This document shows positions 53,434 to 61,892 of a stretch of 64,000 bases of DNA, piece after piece (position 1 is the first letter of the stretch; the number at the start of each line of letters is the position of its first letter). This DNA comes from 20CM-2-55-15 sp963738025. GTDB taxonomy: Bacteria > Acidobacteriota > Terriglobia > 20CM-2-55-15. Location: contig CAVTWA010000002.1 in the NCBI GenBank assembly GCA_963738025.1, forward strand, positions 62,001 to 126,000, read 5' to 3'. A program made the position numbers and the translations under genes. The notes under the pieces were generated by a model, which saw only the letters and a list, made by a program, of their open reading frames with translations, made no database searches and had not been told where the DNA came from.

Positions 53434-54237
53434 CTAACGAACCTGGAACCGCAAACCCCGGATGCGGTTCTCTTTCTGCGTGGCGTCGACGTCCAGATCC
53501 GCCACTTCGATCTTGCTTGAATTCCGCTGATCCAGCACCCAGAGCGTCTGGCCGACAATCGCGTAGTTTTGAATCTCTATCCGGTGACCATCGCGAAACA
53601 CCAGGACTGTTGACATCGGGGCCGGCTCGGGCGGCACGGGACGAGGCGGCTGCGCCTGCTGCTGTCGCAATTGCTCGATCTGCTGCGATAGTTGTCCGAC
53701 CTGATAGGAAAGTTCAAGTTCAGTTTGGCTTGGCCCCGCCGGTTCCTGAGCTGTGGGCGGCACGTATGCCGGTTCCGAGTATGCGGGCTGGCTGTAAGAC
53801 GGATCGCCATAATACCCATATCCTGGATCTGCATACTCCGGATAGCTGTACGGAGAATAGTACGGATAGCCGAAACCGCCGAAACCGTAGCCATAGCCGA
53901 TTACCGGCGCAATGGCCACCGACCGGCGCCTGGCAAATGGAGCACCCGGCCTAACGCCGGTTGCAAACGAATTGACCGAGGGGCGAATCACGGGCGAGAC
54001 GACCGGAGGTATCACGGGCGACACGGGACGAGAAAACGTATTCCCCGCCATGCCTGTTCGCGGAGCCACCGCCGCACCAATGCCTGCCCCGCGGGCGGCT
54101 GCGCCACCAGCAAAACCGCCGCCGCCCCGGTGTTGCGCTTGCGCAATATTGGGCGCAGCAAGAGACAAAACAACGGCAATTCCGATTGCGATGTTAGCGG
54201 CAGAGCGAGACATGTTGAGTCCTTCCTTTGATCCCAT
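53434..54237 (-). CDS. Secreted glycine/tyrosine/proline-rich protein
   Basis: A 267-residue protein with a signal peptide (about residues 9-36, ending AQAQ). It continues with a glycine/alanine-rich stretch, proline/valine repeats, a G/Y/P-rich stretch (GYGYGFGGFGYPYYSPYSYP) and a short coiled coil (residues about 170-190, LSYQVGQLSQQIEQLRQQQ). The C-terminal 70 residues are a compact beta-rich domain (STVLVFRDGHRIEIQNYAIV, LWVLDQRNSSKIEVADLDVD) found at the end of many acidobacterial secreted proteins. Function unknown, probably cell-surface. ATG 54237 follows AAAGGAGT; ATG 54213 with GGAAGGAC is an alternative. Confidence 0.75.
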   Translation of the reverse strand: MGSKEGLNMSRSAANIAIGIAVVLSLAAPNIAQAQHRGGGGFAGGAAARGAGIGAAVAPRTGMAGNTFSRPVSPVIPPVVSPVIRPSVNSFATGVRPGAPFARRRSVAIAPVIGYGYGFGGFGYPYYSPYSYPEYADPGYGYYGDPSYSQPAYSEPAYVPPTAQEPAGPSQTELELSYQVGQLSQQIEQLRQQQAQPPRPVPPEPAPMSTVLVFRDGHRIEIQNYAIVGQTLWVLDQRNSSKIEVADLDVDATQKENRIRGLRFQVR

Positions 54238-54246
54238 GATACTCCT

Positions 54247-54468
54247 TTACGCAACTCGACGGATAGTTCGGTCGCGGCCCTCGACCGGCCCGGATCGCCG
54301 CCACGCCAGGGCTCCGACCACAAGACCGATCACAAATCCAAGGATCGACCAGCCCCACCCAACGCTCCGGGACGCCACCGTTTTAGTGTTCCCCGCATCG
54401 GCTTGCGGTGGCGCCGTCCGGGTTTCCCGACATCTGGACCAGGCGCCTCGGACTGCGACTGGAACCAT
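54247..54468 (-). CDS. Possible small membrane protein
   Basis: A 73-codon frame ends 9 bases before the start of the glycine-rich protein gene. Its only distinctive part is a C-terminal hydrophobic helix (VGWGWSILGFVIGLVVGALA) followed by a basic tail (WRRSGPVEGRDRTIRRVA), a pattern seen in small single-span membrane proteins. The first 35 residues look random, and no ribosome-binding site precedes ATG 54468. It could be a real small gene whose 5' end was altered by insertion of the hairpin element at 54544, or a chance frame. Confidence 0.35.
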   Translation of the reverse strand: MVPVAVRGAWSRCRETRTAPPQADAGNTKTVASRSVGWGWSILGFVIGLVVGALAWRRSGPVEGRDRTIRRVA

Positions 54469-54543
54469 TCTGAGACTGGGAAGATGTCCCCGATTGGGGA
54501 GTTGTTCCCGTATTTTGGTCTTGCCGCTGGAACTGGTGGATCG

Positions 54544-54674
54544 GTTGTCCGATGTCCGTTGACTGTTGCACGCCGATAAATGGACTTGTTGCGATGATAA
54601 ATGGGTAATCCCGCCATCTATTAATGCAACAAGTGCATTTATCGGCGTGCAACAGTCAACGGACATCGGACAAC
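54544..54674. repeat. Large hairpin element, copy A
   Basis: Two 49-base arms (54544-54592 and 54626-54674) pair with a single mismatch around a 33-base centre. The outer 20 bases are GTTGTCCGATGTCCGTTGAC. The same element recurs at 56402-56525, so the pair brackets the amidohydrolase gene; this copy begins 40 bases after that gene's stop. The arms differ from copy B at four outer positions, each matched by the complementary change in the opposite arm. The element encodes nothing. Confidence 0.9.
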
Positions 54675-54714
54675 GGAAGCATAAAGGGCAGGTCAACAGC
54701 CAACCGGCGGGTGT

Positions 54715-56388
54715 CTATTTGTATGGCGGGACGGCGTACACCACCCTGCCGGCCATCATGGTAAGTACGGATTCCAGCGAGCCGATCTGCTCTACCGGTA
54801 CCGTCATGTAGTCTTTCGTCAGAACCGCGAGATCCGCAAATTTACCAGGCTCGAGCGAACCCCGTTTGTCTTCATCGAACGAAAACCAGGCGCTGCCAAG
54901 CGTATAGAAGCGGAGGGCGTCTTCTCGTGACGGGGTCTCTTCCGGGCCGCGAATCGCCACGCCTCCCACGGTCTTGCCGTCGAGGAACCATTGCAGCGCG
55001 GTAAACGGATTGTAGGAAGCGACTCGATGCGCATCCGTCCCCGCGCCTACAGGTACACCGATACGCTTTGCCGTATTGACCGGCGGCACACGGCGCGCGG
55101 CATCGACTCCATTTTGCCGCTGAAAATTCTCACCGTCGAAGTACATGGCGTCCTGCACAGTCCATCCCATGCCGAGTGCTTTCATCCGTTGCAGGCTTTT
55201 GACTGAAGCATCGTTCAGGTGCGCGATCGACCATCGCAAGTTCGTCAGAGGAATCTCTTTGTTCAGCTTCTCGAACAAGGACAGCAGTTCGTCGACGGAT
55301 GCATCTCGATTCCAATGCATGGTCAGAGCCATGCCGCGTTCCGCAGCCCACTTGATAATTTCGTAATAGCGATCTTTGTCCGATTGGCCGGGCTTGTCGT
55401 TGTTGTTCATTGCGAACGTAATCCGTTCGCCGATTCCATTGAATTTCAACATGTCGTCGCCGAATCCCATGGGTAACAAGCGCGTCAGGTTCCGATACTC
55501 GTCGAATTCGACTCCCGGTGTCAGACCATTCAAAGCGAATGCGACACGGACGCTCATTTGTCCGTCGCGCCAGACTTTAAAGATAGCGGCGTAATCGGAT
55601 GAAGAGACGTTATTGCCGCCCGGATCCACGAAACCTGTAATGCCGAGGCGGTTCAACTCACGGAAGAACTGCTTCGTCCCGTCAATTTGTTCTTCCATCG
55701 ACGGCTTGGGCAACTTATCAAACAGCGCAATGATTGCATTCTGCGAACCGACAATGGCGCCGTTCGGCTTGCCGTCAGCGTCCTTTTCAAAGCGGCCGCC
55801 TGGAGGAAGATCCGCTTCGGTCGTGATGCGCATGGCGCGCAGGCCTGCGGGGTTCATTACAACGCGGCCATAGCCCTGCTGGACGTAGACGGGATTATCG
55901 GGCGCGGCGGCAATCAGGTCGGCCTGCGACGGCAACCGCTTCTCTTTGAACTGCTGCACGTTCCAACCGCCGGCGACGATAAGCCAGGCGCCGGGTTTCA
56001 TCGTTCGCGCCGCTTGCCGGATTCTGCCCATGGCTTCGTCGAGCGATGACGCGCCTACCCAATTCACTTCGGTAGTGAAACTGAGACCTGCACGAATGCC
56101 ATGGAGATGGGAATCGATCAGGCCCGGAATAACCGTGCGGCCTTGCAGATCGATGACGCGGGTACCATGGCCTGCGAGTTTTCGGATATCCGCCGTTCGT
56201 CCGAGAGCGAGGATTCTGCCGTCTCGAACCGCGAGTGCTTCGCGGATCGAGAACTGAGAGTCGACGGTCAGGATTTTGCCGTTAATGAGAACGGTGTCGG
56301 GTGCCTGCGCCCATGCCCGCGGCGCTAAGAACAAAAAGAATAGCCAACTACGCCGCAACCAGATTAAGAGGAAGGAAGATCTATGCAT
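54715..56388 (-). CDS. Secreted amidohydrolase (Amidohydro_3, YtcJ-like)
   Basis: A 557-residue protein with a signal peptide (FLLIWLRRSWLFFLFLAP, cleavage near AWAQ). TVLINGKILTVDSQ and VIPGLIDSHLHG (H-x-H metal site) begin the amidohydrolase barrel; LTMHWNRDASVDE, RWSIAHLND and PVGAGTDAHRV supply further metal and acid residues. The family hydrolyses amides or related bonds, often with broad or unknown substrates; export is notable. ATG 56388 lies only 14 bases from the inner edge of hairpin copy B, so that hairpin is in the 5' untranslated region; a longer frame through the hairpin has no plausible protein sequence. Confidence 0.85.
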   Translation of the reverse strand: MHRSSFLLIWLRRSWLFFLFLAPRAWAQAPDTVLINGKILTVDSQFSIREALAVRDGRILALGRTADIRKLAGHGTRVIDLQGRTVIPGLIDSHLHGIRAGLSFTTEVNWVGASSLDEAMGRIRQAARTMKPGAWLIVAGGWNVQQFKEKRLPSQADLIAAAPDNPVYVQQGYGRVVMNPAGLRAMRITTEADLPPGGRFEKDADGKPNGAIVGSQNAIIALFDKLPKPSMEEQIDGTKQFFRELNRLGITGFVDPGGNNVSSSDYAAIFKVWRDGQMSVRVAFALNGLTPGVEFDEYRNLTRLLPMGFGDDMLKFNGIGERITFAMNNNDKPGQSDKDRYYEIIKWAAERGMALTMHWNRDASVDELLSLFEKLNKEIPLTNLRWSIAHLNDASVKSLQRMKALGMGWTVQDAMYFDGENFQRQNGVDAARRVPPVNTAKRIGVPVGAGTDAHRVASYNPFTALQWFLDGKTVGGVAIRGPEETPSREDALRFYTLGSAWFSFDEDKRGSLEPGKFADLAVLTKDYMTVPVEQIGSLESVLTMMAGRVVYAVPPYK

Positions 56389-56401
56389 ATCGCCCCGATC
56401 G

Positions 56402-56525
56402 GTTGTCCGTTGTCCGTTGACTGTTATACGACGATAAATGCACTTGTTACGATGATAAAATCGGCCATCGATCAGCGCAACAAGTGCATTTATCGTCGTA
56501 TAACAGTCAACGGACAACGGACAAC
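56402..56525. repeat. Large hairpin element, copy B
   Basis: Two 47-base arms (56402-56448 and 56479-56525) pair perfectly around a 30-base centre. The outer bases are GTTGTCCGTTGTCCGTTGAC and the inner part ends in ATAAATGCACTTGTT. It stands 14 bases before the amidohydrolase start codon and 31 bases after the TonB receptor's stop. Both copies are preceded on the left by GATCG. Size and structure resemble a MITE or a very strong transcript hairpin. Confidence 0.92.
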
Positions 56526-56556
56526 GAACCTGCACTTTCGTGGCGCCTCATAACAT

Positions 56557-59500
56557 CTAAAAGTTAAGGCGCGCGTTAAAGGTGAATCTCCGCGCTCCAG
56601 TTGCGGACGTGATCTGGCCGAAACTGGTGGAGTCGATGTTGGTCGTGGGATTGGCAAAGTTCGGATGGTTCAAAACATTCACTACGTCCACACGAAGCTC
56701 GAATTCCTTGCCTTCGGAAACCCGCACGCGTTTGATCGCATTCACATCGAATCCGACAACGTTCGGTCCGGTAATCGTGTTGCGGGCGACGTTACCAACC
56801 GTGCCCGCAGCCGGATTCTGCAGCACGATGTGCCCGTTTGCATCGGTGATGGCGAAATTCGTCGATGTCGTATTCACGCCGTTGAGAGTCGTCAGCGAAC
56901 CGATCGCCGGATCCTTCACTTGCGTCCAGCCAGGAAAGTATGTCACACCGTTGGAGACGAACGTGAGCTTGCCGGTATTGGTTGGAATCGACTGCAAAGC
57001 GACTGCAGTGTTGGTGGTGCCGGTCTGCCACAATGACGTGATCGGCGCAGTGAATGTCAGCGGCGCTCCCGTGCTGAAACTGAAGATTCCGCCGACTCCC
57101 CAATTCTCCGTCACGCGCTGGAGCCATGCCGGCGTGTTGCCCAGGAATGCCTTATTGGGGCCGAACGGCAACATGTAGGTGCCCGTGCTGCTCAACACCT
57201 GAGTCCGGTCAAAACCGGCGCGGCCATGCTCGAGTTTAATGTTGTTGGGATCGCGCGGCGTTACAGTACCGTCTCCGTCAGAAATATCCAGAGCGCGGCT
57301 GTACGTGTAAGTGAACTGGTTGGTCAGTCCACGGAATTGCCGGTTCGTCACTTGAAGTTGCAGCGAGTGATAGGTGGAACTCAGAGAACTGTCATATAGA
57401 TTCACCGTCGCGAACTGCGGGTTGAGGACCAGAAAATTCTGTGGGAAACCATTTTGCGTATACAAGCCTCCGCCGCCAACGCCAGCCACATTGGTGGTTT
57501 CGAAGAAATTCGCCAGCTGTCCGACGTTGCCGTTAGCGAGCATTAACCGCGTGCTCGAATTCTGACGCAGAGCGGCCGAACCTGTTTCCGTCGTGCCATT
57601 GACGGCGGATGCGCCACCGCCTATGTTGATGCCTTTCAGCAGCGCATCGAAATAAGGCGCGTCGCGGCCCGCAGCCGTGTCTTGAAAGGCCTGAAGGAAA
57701 GCCTGATTGCCGGCGACGGAATTGATATTCACCACGTTGAGGTTCCGTCCGCCGTAAAGGTGGGTTCCCTTACTTGCAACATAGGCGACGTCGACAGTCA
57801 GCGTTCTGGAAACCTGCCGCTGAATATCCATGTTGATGTTCTGAACGTACGGTGAAATGCGATTGGTCGCATAAACGCTCAAGGTGTCGCTTCTCGATCC
57901 GTTAATGGGAACCGGCGAGAGCGCTGCAAACTGCTGCGGTATCGGCAACGACATGTTCGCCAGATTCGTGTAGCTCGTCGGATTGAAAGTGATGCCGGCA
58001 CCACCGCTGATTTCGACGGCCCCCGGAGCCGCTCCCGCAATGGCATCCAGAATCGTGTTCGCGGACTTTAGAGCGCCGCCGGTGTAATTGATGCCGTAGC
58101 CGGCGCGGAAGATGGTTTTATCCTTTCCAAACCACGGAAGCGAATAACTGATTCCAACCGAAGGAGCGAAGCCTTTGTAGTAATCGTTGTACAGCTGAGT
58201 GCCCGGATGCGGAGAGTTCTTGCCGACGAACTGATCGACGGTCAAGCCGCCGCAGCTGATGCCGCAGGCGCCGGTCTCGGCGCCGCCGATCGGCAGACCG
58301 GCGCGGCCCTTGCCCTCATAGGGCACGCCGAAGTATTCCCAGTGGATGCCCAGATTGACGGTAAACGATTCCCGGATCTTCCAGTTGTCTTTAAGGAACA
58401 TACTGGCCTCGTTGGAGTGCCAGTCGCGATCGTGCATCTTGTAGCCATCCTTGTAACCCAGGAACTGCGTGGCCGTCGCGTTCGGAAGATCAAAGCCCTC
58501 AGCGATGCTGGAAATCGATCCAGCCATATTGGTCAGCATATTCTGAGCAAAGGTGGCATTCGTTGCCGACAGGCCGCTGATTGCGGTGCCACTGATATTG
58601 GTAACTCCGAAGAGGGCACCGGCTCCAAATGTCGCCTGCGGCGTCATGTTGTTGTCGTTGTAGCCGATCGTTTGATCGCGGCGGAATTCCACGCCCATTT
58701 TCAAAGCGTGCTTTCCCTTGGTGATGCTGAAATTGTCACCGTAGTCCCACAGCGGACTTTTGGATGTGCGAGTCGACCCGAATCCCGCCGTCCAGTTCAT
58801 GAAGCCGTTCGACCCGATGGTGGCGGCGTTCACCTGAAACGGAATTCCATTGTTGGTGGGAAGCAGTTTGAACGCTTCTGCTCCCGTCCCTGTCGGAGAA
58901 CCGGTGCCGTCGATGTTTCGTCCGAAGTAAAAAGGCGCCTCGCTGGCGATCGCGGATCGCCGCAATCCGAAACGAGCTTCGTTCAGCATTGTCGAGGACA
59001 GCGTGGAGACGAGAGTGACGGTATACAACCGGGGCCATTTGGCATGCTGGCCGTCAAAGCCATTGGGATAACTGCGCAGTCCGGCTTGCGTGCTGTGATC
59101 GTTGGAATTTTCCAGCGTATAGACGCCGCTCAGTTTGTGTTTCGAATTGAAATTGTGATCGATGCGAAGGTTGATCTGGTCGCGATTGTTCTGGTCGTTC
59201 GAGTTACCATCCGCAACGTCCAATCCATAAACCCGGCGCGTGAATCGGATCCCGGCGGTGTTCAGACCGTCGCCGACGGTGTAGTCGTTCGGTAACGGCA
59301 TCGTTCCGAGTAATGTCGCCTGAACGAAACCGGTCGGATCGATCGACGGACGCAGAGGATCACGCGACGCACCGCCGGCGGCACAAGTGGTCGCATCTGC
59401 GGCTATGGCTGCCGTGTTATAGAGACAAAACGCCTGCAAAGGGCCTGTCGCGCCAGTTGGCTGGATCGGATTCCCGAACCGGTCCACTGTTGGAGGTTTG

Positions 59501-60525
59501 GCCGTCGACAGAACGTTCGCGTTATCGACGCCCGGGAAAAACCGGAAAACGCCGTTCCGGGCCTGAGGCGTTAAGACCGTGCCGACGACGGTGGATCGCG
59601 TTACATCACGCTGCTCATCCAGCAGGAAAAAGAAGAACGTCTTGTTTTTGATTATCGGGCCAGCGATGCGGAAGCCAAATTGATTCCGGTTTTCAAAGTC
59701 CGGTTTGACGCCGTTCAGATTGTTGAAAAAGTTGTTGGCATCGAGTTTGGAATTACGATTCGTCCAGAACACCGCGCCATTGAACCTGTTGCTTCCCGAC
59801 CGGGTCACCATCTGGACCTGTCCCGCGCCGCGGCCATTTTCGGCGTCCACTCCGGCGGTGACCACTTTCACCTCTTCGACAAGATCCGGACTGGTATAGG
59901 TTTGTGAAAATTCGCCGTGCGTATAACGGCCATCGGAGTTGACGAATCCATCGCGCGTGACGTTCACCGCGCTGGTCCGCCCTCCGGCGAAATTGCCGTC
60001 GATCTCACCGTTTTGGCCGACATCGAGCGACTGCGGGCCGGTTCCGGCCATCGTCAGAAGAAGGTTCTGAATGTTGCGGCTGCCGAGCGGCAGATCCTGC
60101 AATTGAGCCTGCGGAAGAACGGTCGCCACCGATGCGGACGTCGTTTTAAGTTCGCTGTCCGCGGCCACCGCAACTTCGACGGTCTGCGATACGGCTCCAA
60201 CCTGCAGCGCGAAATTCAAACGGGCTTGCTGGGAGATCCCGAGAGTGAAGTTGTTTACGACCTGCGTCTGGAAACCGGGCAGTTCAGCGGAGACTTTGTA
60301 ACTGCCCGTCTGAAGGCTGGCGAACTGGTACACACCGGATTCGTTTGTCACGGCTGTGTTCACAATTCCGGTGGCGGTATTGGTCGCCGTGACGGTGACA
60401 CCTGGAATGAAGGCGCCTGACGGATCGGCAACCGTTCCACCAAGGGTGGCGTTTGTTGTCTGAGCCATCGCGTAGACGGAAAACACGATAGCTAACAGCA
60501 ATCCCCAAAAAACGGAGCGCTTCAT
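56557..60525 (-). CDS. TonB-dependent receptor, Oar-like, with CarboxypepD_reg domain
   Basis: A 1,322-residue outer-membrane protein. A signal peptide (MKRSVFWGLLLAIVFSVYAM) precedes a carboxypeptidase-regulatory-like beta domain (ATLGGTVADPSGAFIPGVTV; ESGVYQFASLQTGSYKVSAE). The plug follows near residues 130-260 (FAGGRTSAVNVTRDGFVNSD; GAGQVQMVTRSGSNRFNGAV), then a long beta-barrel ending in the aromatic strand TGARRFTFNARLNF, typical for BAM-inserted barrels. Acidobacteria carry many such proteins, thought to import glycans or peptides, or to act in adhesion. No SusD-like partner is adjacent. ATG 60525 follows GGAGGACA; a candidate promoter lies at 60562-60591. Confidence 0.92.
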   Translation of the reverse strand: MKRSVFWGLLLAIVFSVYAMAQTTNATLGGTVADPSGAFIPGVTVTATNTATGIVNTAVTNESGVYQFASLQTGSYKVSAELPGFQTQVVNNFTLGISQQARLNFALQVGAVSQTVEVAVAADSELKTTSASVATVLPQAQLQDLPLGSRNIQNLLLTMAGTGPQSLDVGQNGEIDGNFAGGRTSAVNVTRDGFVNSDGRYTHGEFSQTYTSPDLVEEVKVVTAGVDAENGRGAGQVQMVTRSGSNRFNGAVFWTNRNSKLDANNFFNNLNGVKPDFENRNQFGFRIAGPIIKNKTFFFFLLDEQRDVTRSTVVGTVLTPQARNGVFRFFPGVDNANVLSTAKPPTVDRFGNPIQPTGATGPLQAFCLYNTAAIAADATTCAAGGASRDPLRPSIDPTGFVQATLLGTMPLPNDYTVGDGLNTAGIRFTRRVYGLDVADGNSNDQNNRDQINLRIDHNFNSKHKLSGVYTLENSNDHSTQAGLRSYPNGFDGQHAKWPRLYTVTLVSTLSSTMLNEARFGLRRSAIASEAPFYFGRNIDGTGSPTGTGAEAFKLLPTNNGIPFQVNAATIGSNGFMNWTAGFGSTRTSKSPLWDYGDNFSITKGKHALKMGVEFRRDQTIGYNDNNMTPQATFGAGALFGVTNISGTAISGLSATNATFAQNMLTNMAGSISSIAEGFDLPNATATQFLGYKDGYKMHDRDWHSNEASMFLKDNWKIRESFTVNLGIHWEYFGVPYEGKGRAGLPIGGAETGACGISCGGLTVDQFVGKNSPHPGTQLYNDYYKGFAPSVGISYSLPWFGKDKTIFRAGYGINYTGGALKSANTILDAIAGAAPGAVEISGGAGITFNPTSYTNLANMSLPIPQQFAALSPVPINGSRSDTLSVYATNRISPYVQNINMDIQRQVSRTLTVDVAYVASKGTHLYGGRNLNVVNINSVAGNQAFLQAFQDTAAGRDAPYFDALLKGINIGGGASAVNGTTETGSAALRQNSSTRLMLANGNVGQLANFFETTNVAGVGGGGLYTQNGFPQNFLVLNPQFATVNLYDSSLSSTYHSLQLQVTNRQFRGLTNQFTYTYSRALDISDGDGTVTPRDPNNIKLEHGRAGFDRTQVLSSTGTYMLPFGPNKAFLGNTPAWLQRVTENWGVGGIFSFSTGAPLTFTAPITSLWQTGTTNTAVALQSIPTNTGKLTFVSNGVTYFPGWTQVKDPAIGSLTTLNGVNTTSTNFAITDANGHIVLQNPAAGTVGNVARNTITGPNVVGFDVNAIKRVRVSEGKEFELRVDVVNVLNHPNFANPTTNIDSTSFGQITSATGARRFTFNARLNF

Positions 60526-60561
60526 TCTTTGTCCTCCAATTGAGACTGAGAAAGTGGAGGC

Positions 60562-60591
60562 ACTGTAGATCAGAAGAGCAATTCCAGTCAA
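60562..60591 (-). promoter_or_regulatory. Candidate promoter of the TonB receptor gene
   Basis: On the minus strand TTGACT (60586-60591) and TACAGT (60562-60567) are 18 bases apart, matching consensus at five and four of six positions. The transcript would start near 60555, giving a leader of about 30 bases that contains the strong GGAGGAC ribosome-binding site. Confidence 0.45.
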
Positions 60592-60604
60592 ATGCTTGTG
60601 TAAA

Positions 60605-61070
60605 AAAGTTGTAAGTCTTAGTTTTTTTTAACCAGTTTTTTTGGACGAAAGCAACAAAATCTCTTACCCACGTTTCGCTGGGTGTGTTGATTTTCGGCAG
60701 GATGTTGAAATGAGGAGTCCCCGCCTAAGTTAGGCGGGGATCCTTCGCGCAGCGAAGGCGGGGCGGTCTGTTCAAAGACGATAGTACCGATTAATAAGGT
60801 GCGCTCCGCGGATATCTGTGAGGAGCGCGCTTCGCGCGGACTTTGAACAGACCACCCCCGCCGCTGCGCGGCTCCCCTCCTAACTTTGGAGGGGATTAGC
60901 TTCTGACAATGTGGTCCCTACGGATGGTGTCCTCCCCCGGAGGTGACAGCTAACTTAGGCGGGGATTTCGCTCCCTCACATTCACCACAAAACATCCAAC
61001 TGCGTGCTTGTGTCAGGTCTCTTCTGCTGTTTGGTTGCGGCGGAGCCGCGCTAAGCTTCTTGTGTTCCTT
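60605..61070. repeat. Modular palindromic repeat, long copy 2
   Basis: Same order of modules as the copy at 50.4 kb: a T-rich left flank, TCCCCGCCTAA-G-TTAGGCGGGGA (60718-60740), CCTTCGC-GCA-GCGAAGG, an inverted repeat beginning GGTCTGTTCAAAG (60765-60777) and ending CTTTGAACAGACC (60841-60853), a CCGCCGCTGCGCGG hairpin, then CCCTCCTAACTTTGGAGGGG. A further TAACTTAGGCGGGGATTTCG block leads to CGCTCCCTCAC and a right flank with TGCTGTTTGGTTGCGGCGGA. No gene is present in this block. It separates the TonB receptor gene from apt. Confidence 0.75.
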
Positions 61071-61079
61071 ACTTACGGG

Positions 61080-61595
61080 CTAGTACTTCAGCAGTGAAAT
61101 GATCTCATGGCCTTTGAGACGATCGCGACCTTTCAAGGCTTCCAGTTCGATAACAAAACTGATTGCCGCGACCTTGCCGCCGAGTTTTTCAACGAGGCGA
61201 ATAGTGGCCAGGGCGGTGCCGCCGGTGGCGAGTAAATCGTCGGCAATGACCACGCGCATGCCCGGTTTGATGGCGTCCTTGTGCATCTCGAGCGTGTCCA
61301 TCCCGTACTCGAGTTCGTAGCTGATGCGCTCGGTTTCGGCAGGAAGTTTGTTCGGTTTTCGGACGGGCACAAATCCCGCGCCGAGATTGTATGCAAGCGC
61401 CGGGGCGAAGATGAAGCCGCGCGCTTCGATGCCGAGAACGGCATCGGGTTTCATTGGACGAATTTGCTCCGTGAGGGCATCGATAGTTTGGCGGAGGCCC
61501 GTCTTATCCTTCAACAGAGTCGTAATGTCATAAAAAAGGATGCCTTTTTTGGGAAAATCCGGCACCTCGCGAATCATTTTCTTCAAATCGTCCAT
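61080..61595 (-). CDS. apt: Adenine phosphoribosyltransferase
   Basis: A 171-residue enzyme that makes AMP from adenine and PRPP in purine salvage. VVIADDLLATGGTA is the PRPP-binding motif, VLGIEARGFIFAPALA the hood/dimer motif of Apt, and VRKPNKLP the flexible catalytic loop. Length is normal for the family. ATG 61595 is 2 bases after the acylphosphatase stop (TGACCATG), with AGAGG overlapping the end of that gene, so the two are translated together. It is the last gene of the minus-strand operon with acyP and nadA. Confidence 0.95.
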   Translation of the reverse strand: MDDLKKMIREVPDFPKKGILFYDITTLLKDKTGLRQTIDALTEQIRPMKPDAVLGIEARGFIFAPALAYNLGAGFVPVRKPNKLPAETERISYELEYGMDTLEMHKDAIKPGMRVVIADDLLATGGTALATIRLVEKLGGKVAAISFVIELEALKGRDRLKGHEIISLLKY

Positions 61596-61597
61596 GG

Positions 61598-61870
61598 TCA
61601 ACCTCTTATAAGAAACGATGAATACGTTCCGGACGGCGGCACGTCCTTTTCCACGACTTCGGTAACTTGAGCCATCCGGGGACCGCGCTTGAGTTCCGTC
61701 TTGAACAGCTGCAGAGCGACGTCATCCGCCTCGGCGTGCACTTCGACTTCGCCGCTATGCAGGTTGCGCACGAAGCCTTTCACACCTAACCGCTCGGCGA
61801 TCCCTTTCGCGAAATAACGGTAGCCTACGCCTTGAACATCGCCGCGAATCAGATAGTGCTTCGCTCGCAT
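61598..61870 (-). CDS. acyP: Acylphosphatase
   Basis: A 90-residue enzyme of normal length that hydrolyses carboxyl-phosphate bonds. IRGDVQGVGYRYF carries the catalytic Arg in the phosphate loop and VKGFVRNLHSGEVEVHAEAD the catalytic Asn. It sits in the middle of the minus-strand operon: the nadA stop is 22 bases upstream and apt begins 2 bases downstream. Confidence 0.92.
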   Translation of the reverse strand: MRAKHYLIRGDVQGVGYRYFAKGIAERLGVKGFVRNLHSGEVEVHAEADDVALQLFKTELKRGPRMAQVTEVVEKDVPPSGTYSSFLIRG

Positions 61871-61892
61871 GGCGCAGTGGATTGTATCGTGA

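Noticed and set aside
58207..59295. A 362-codon open frame on the plus strand
   Set aside because: It lies wholly opposite the TonB receptor gene, has a composition typical of reverse-complement shadows (rich in R, V, A and G), and no recognisable motif.
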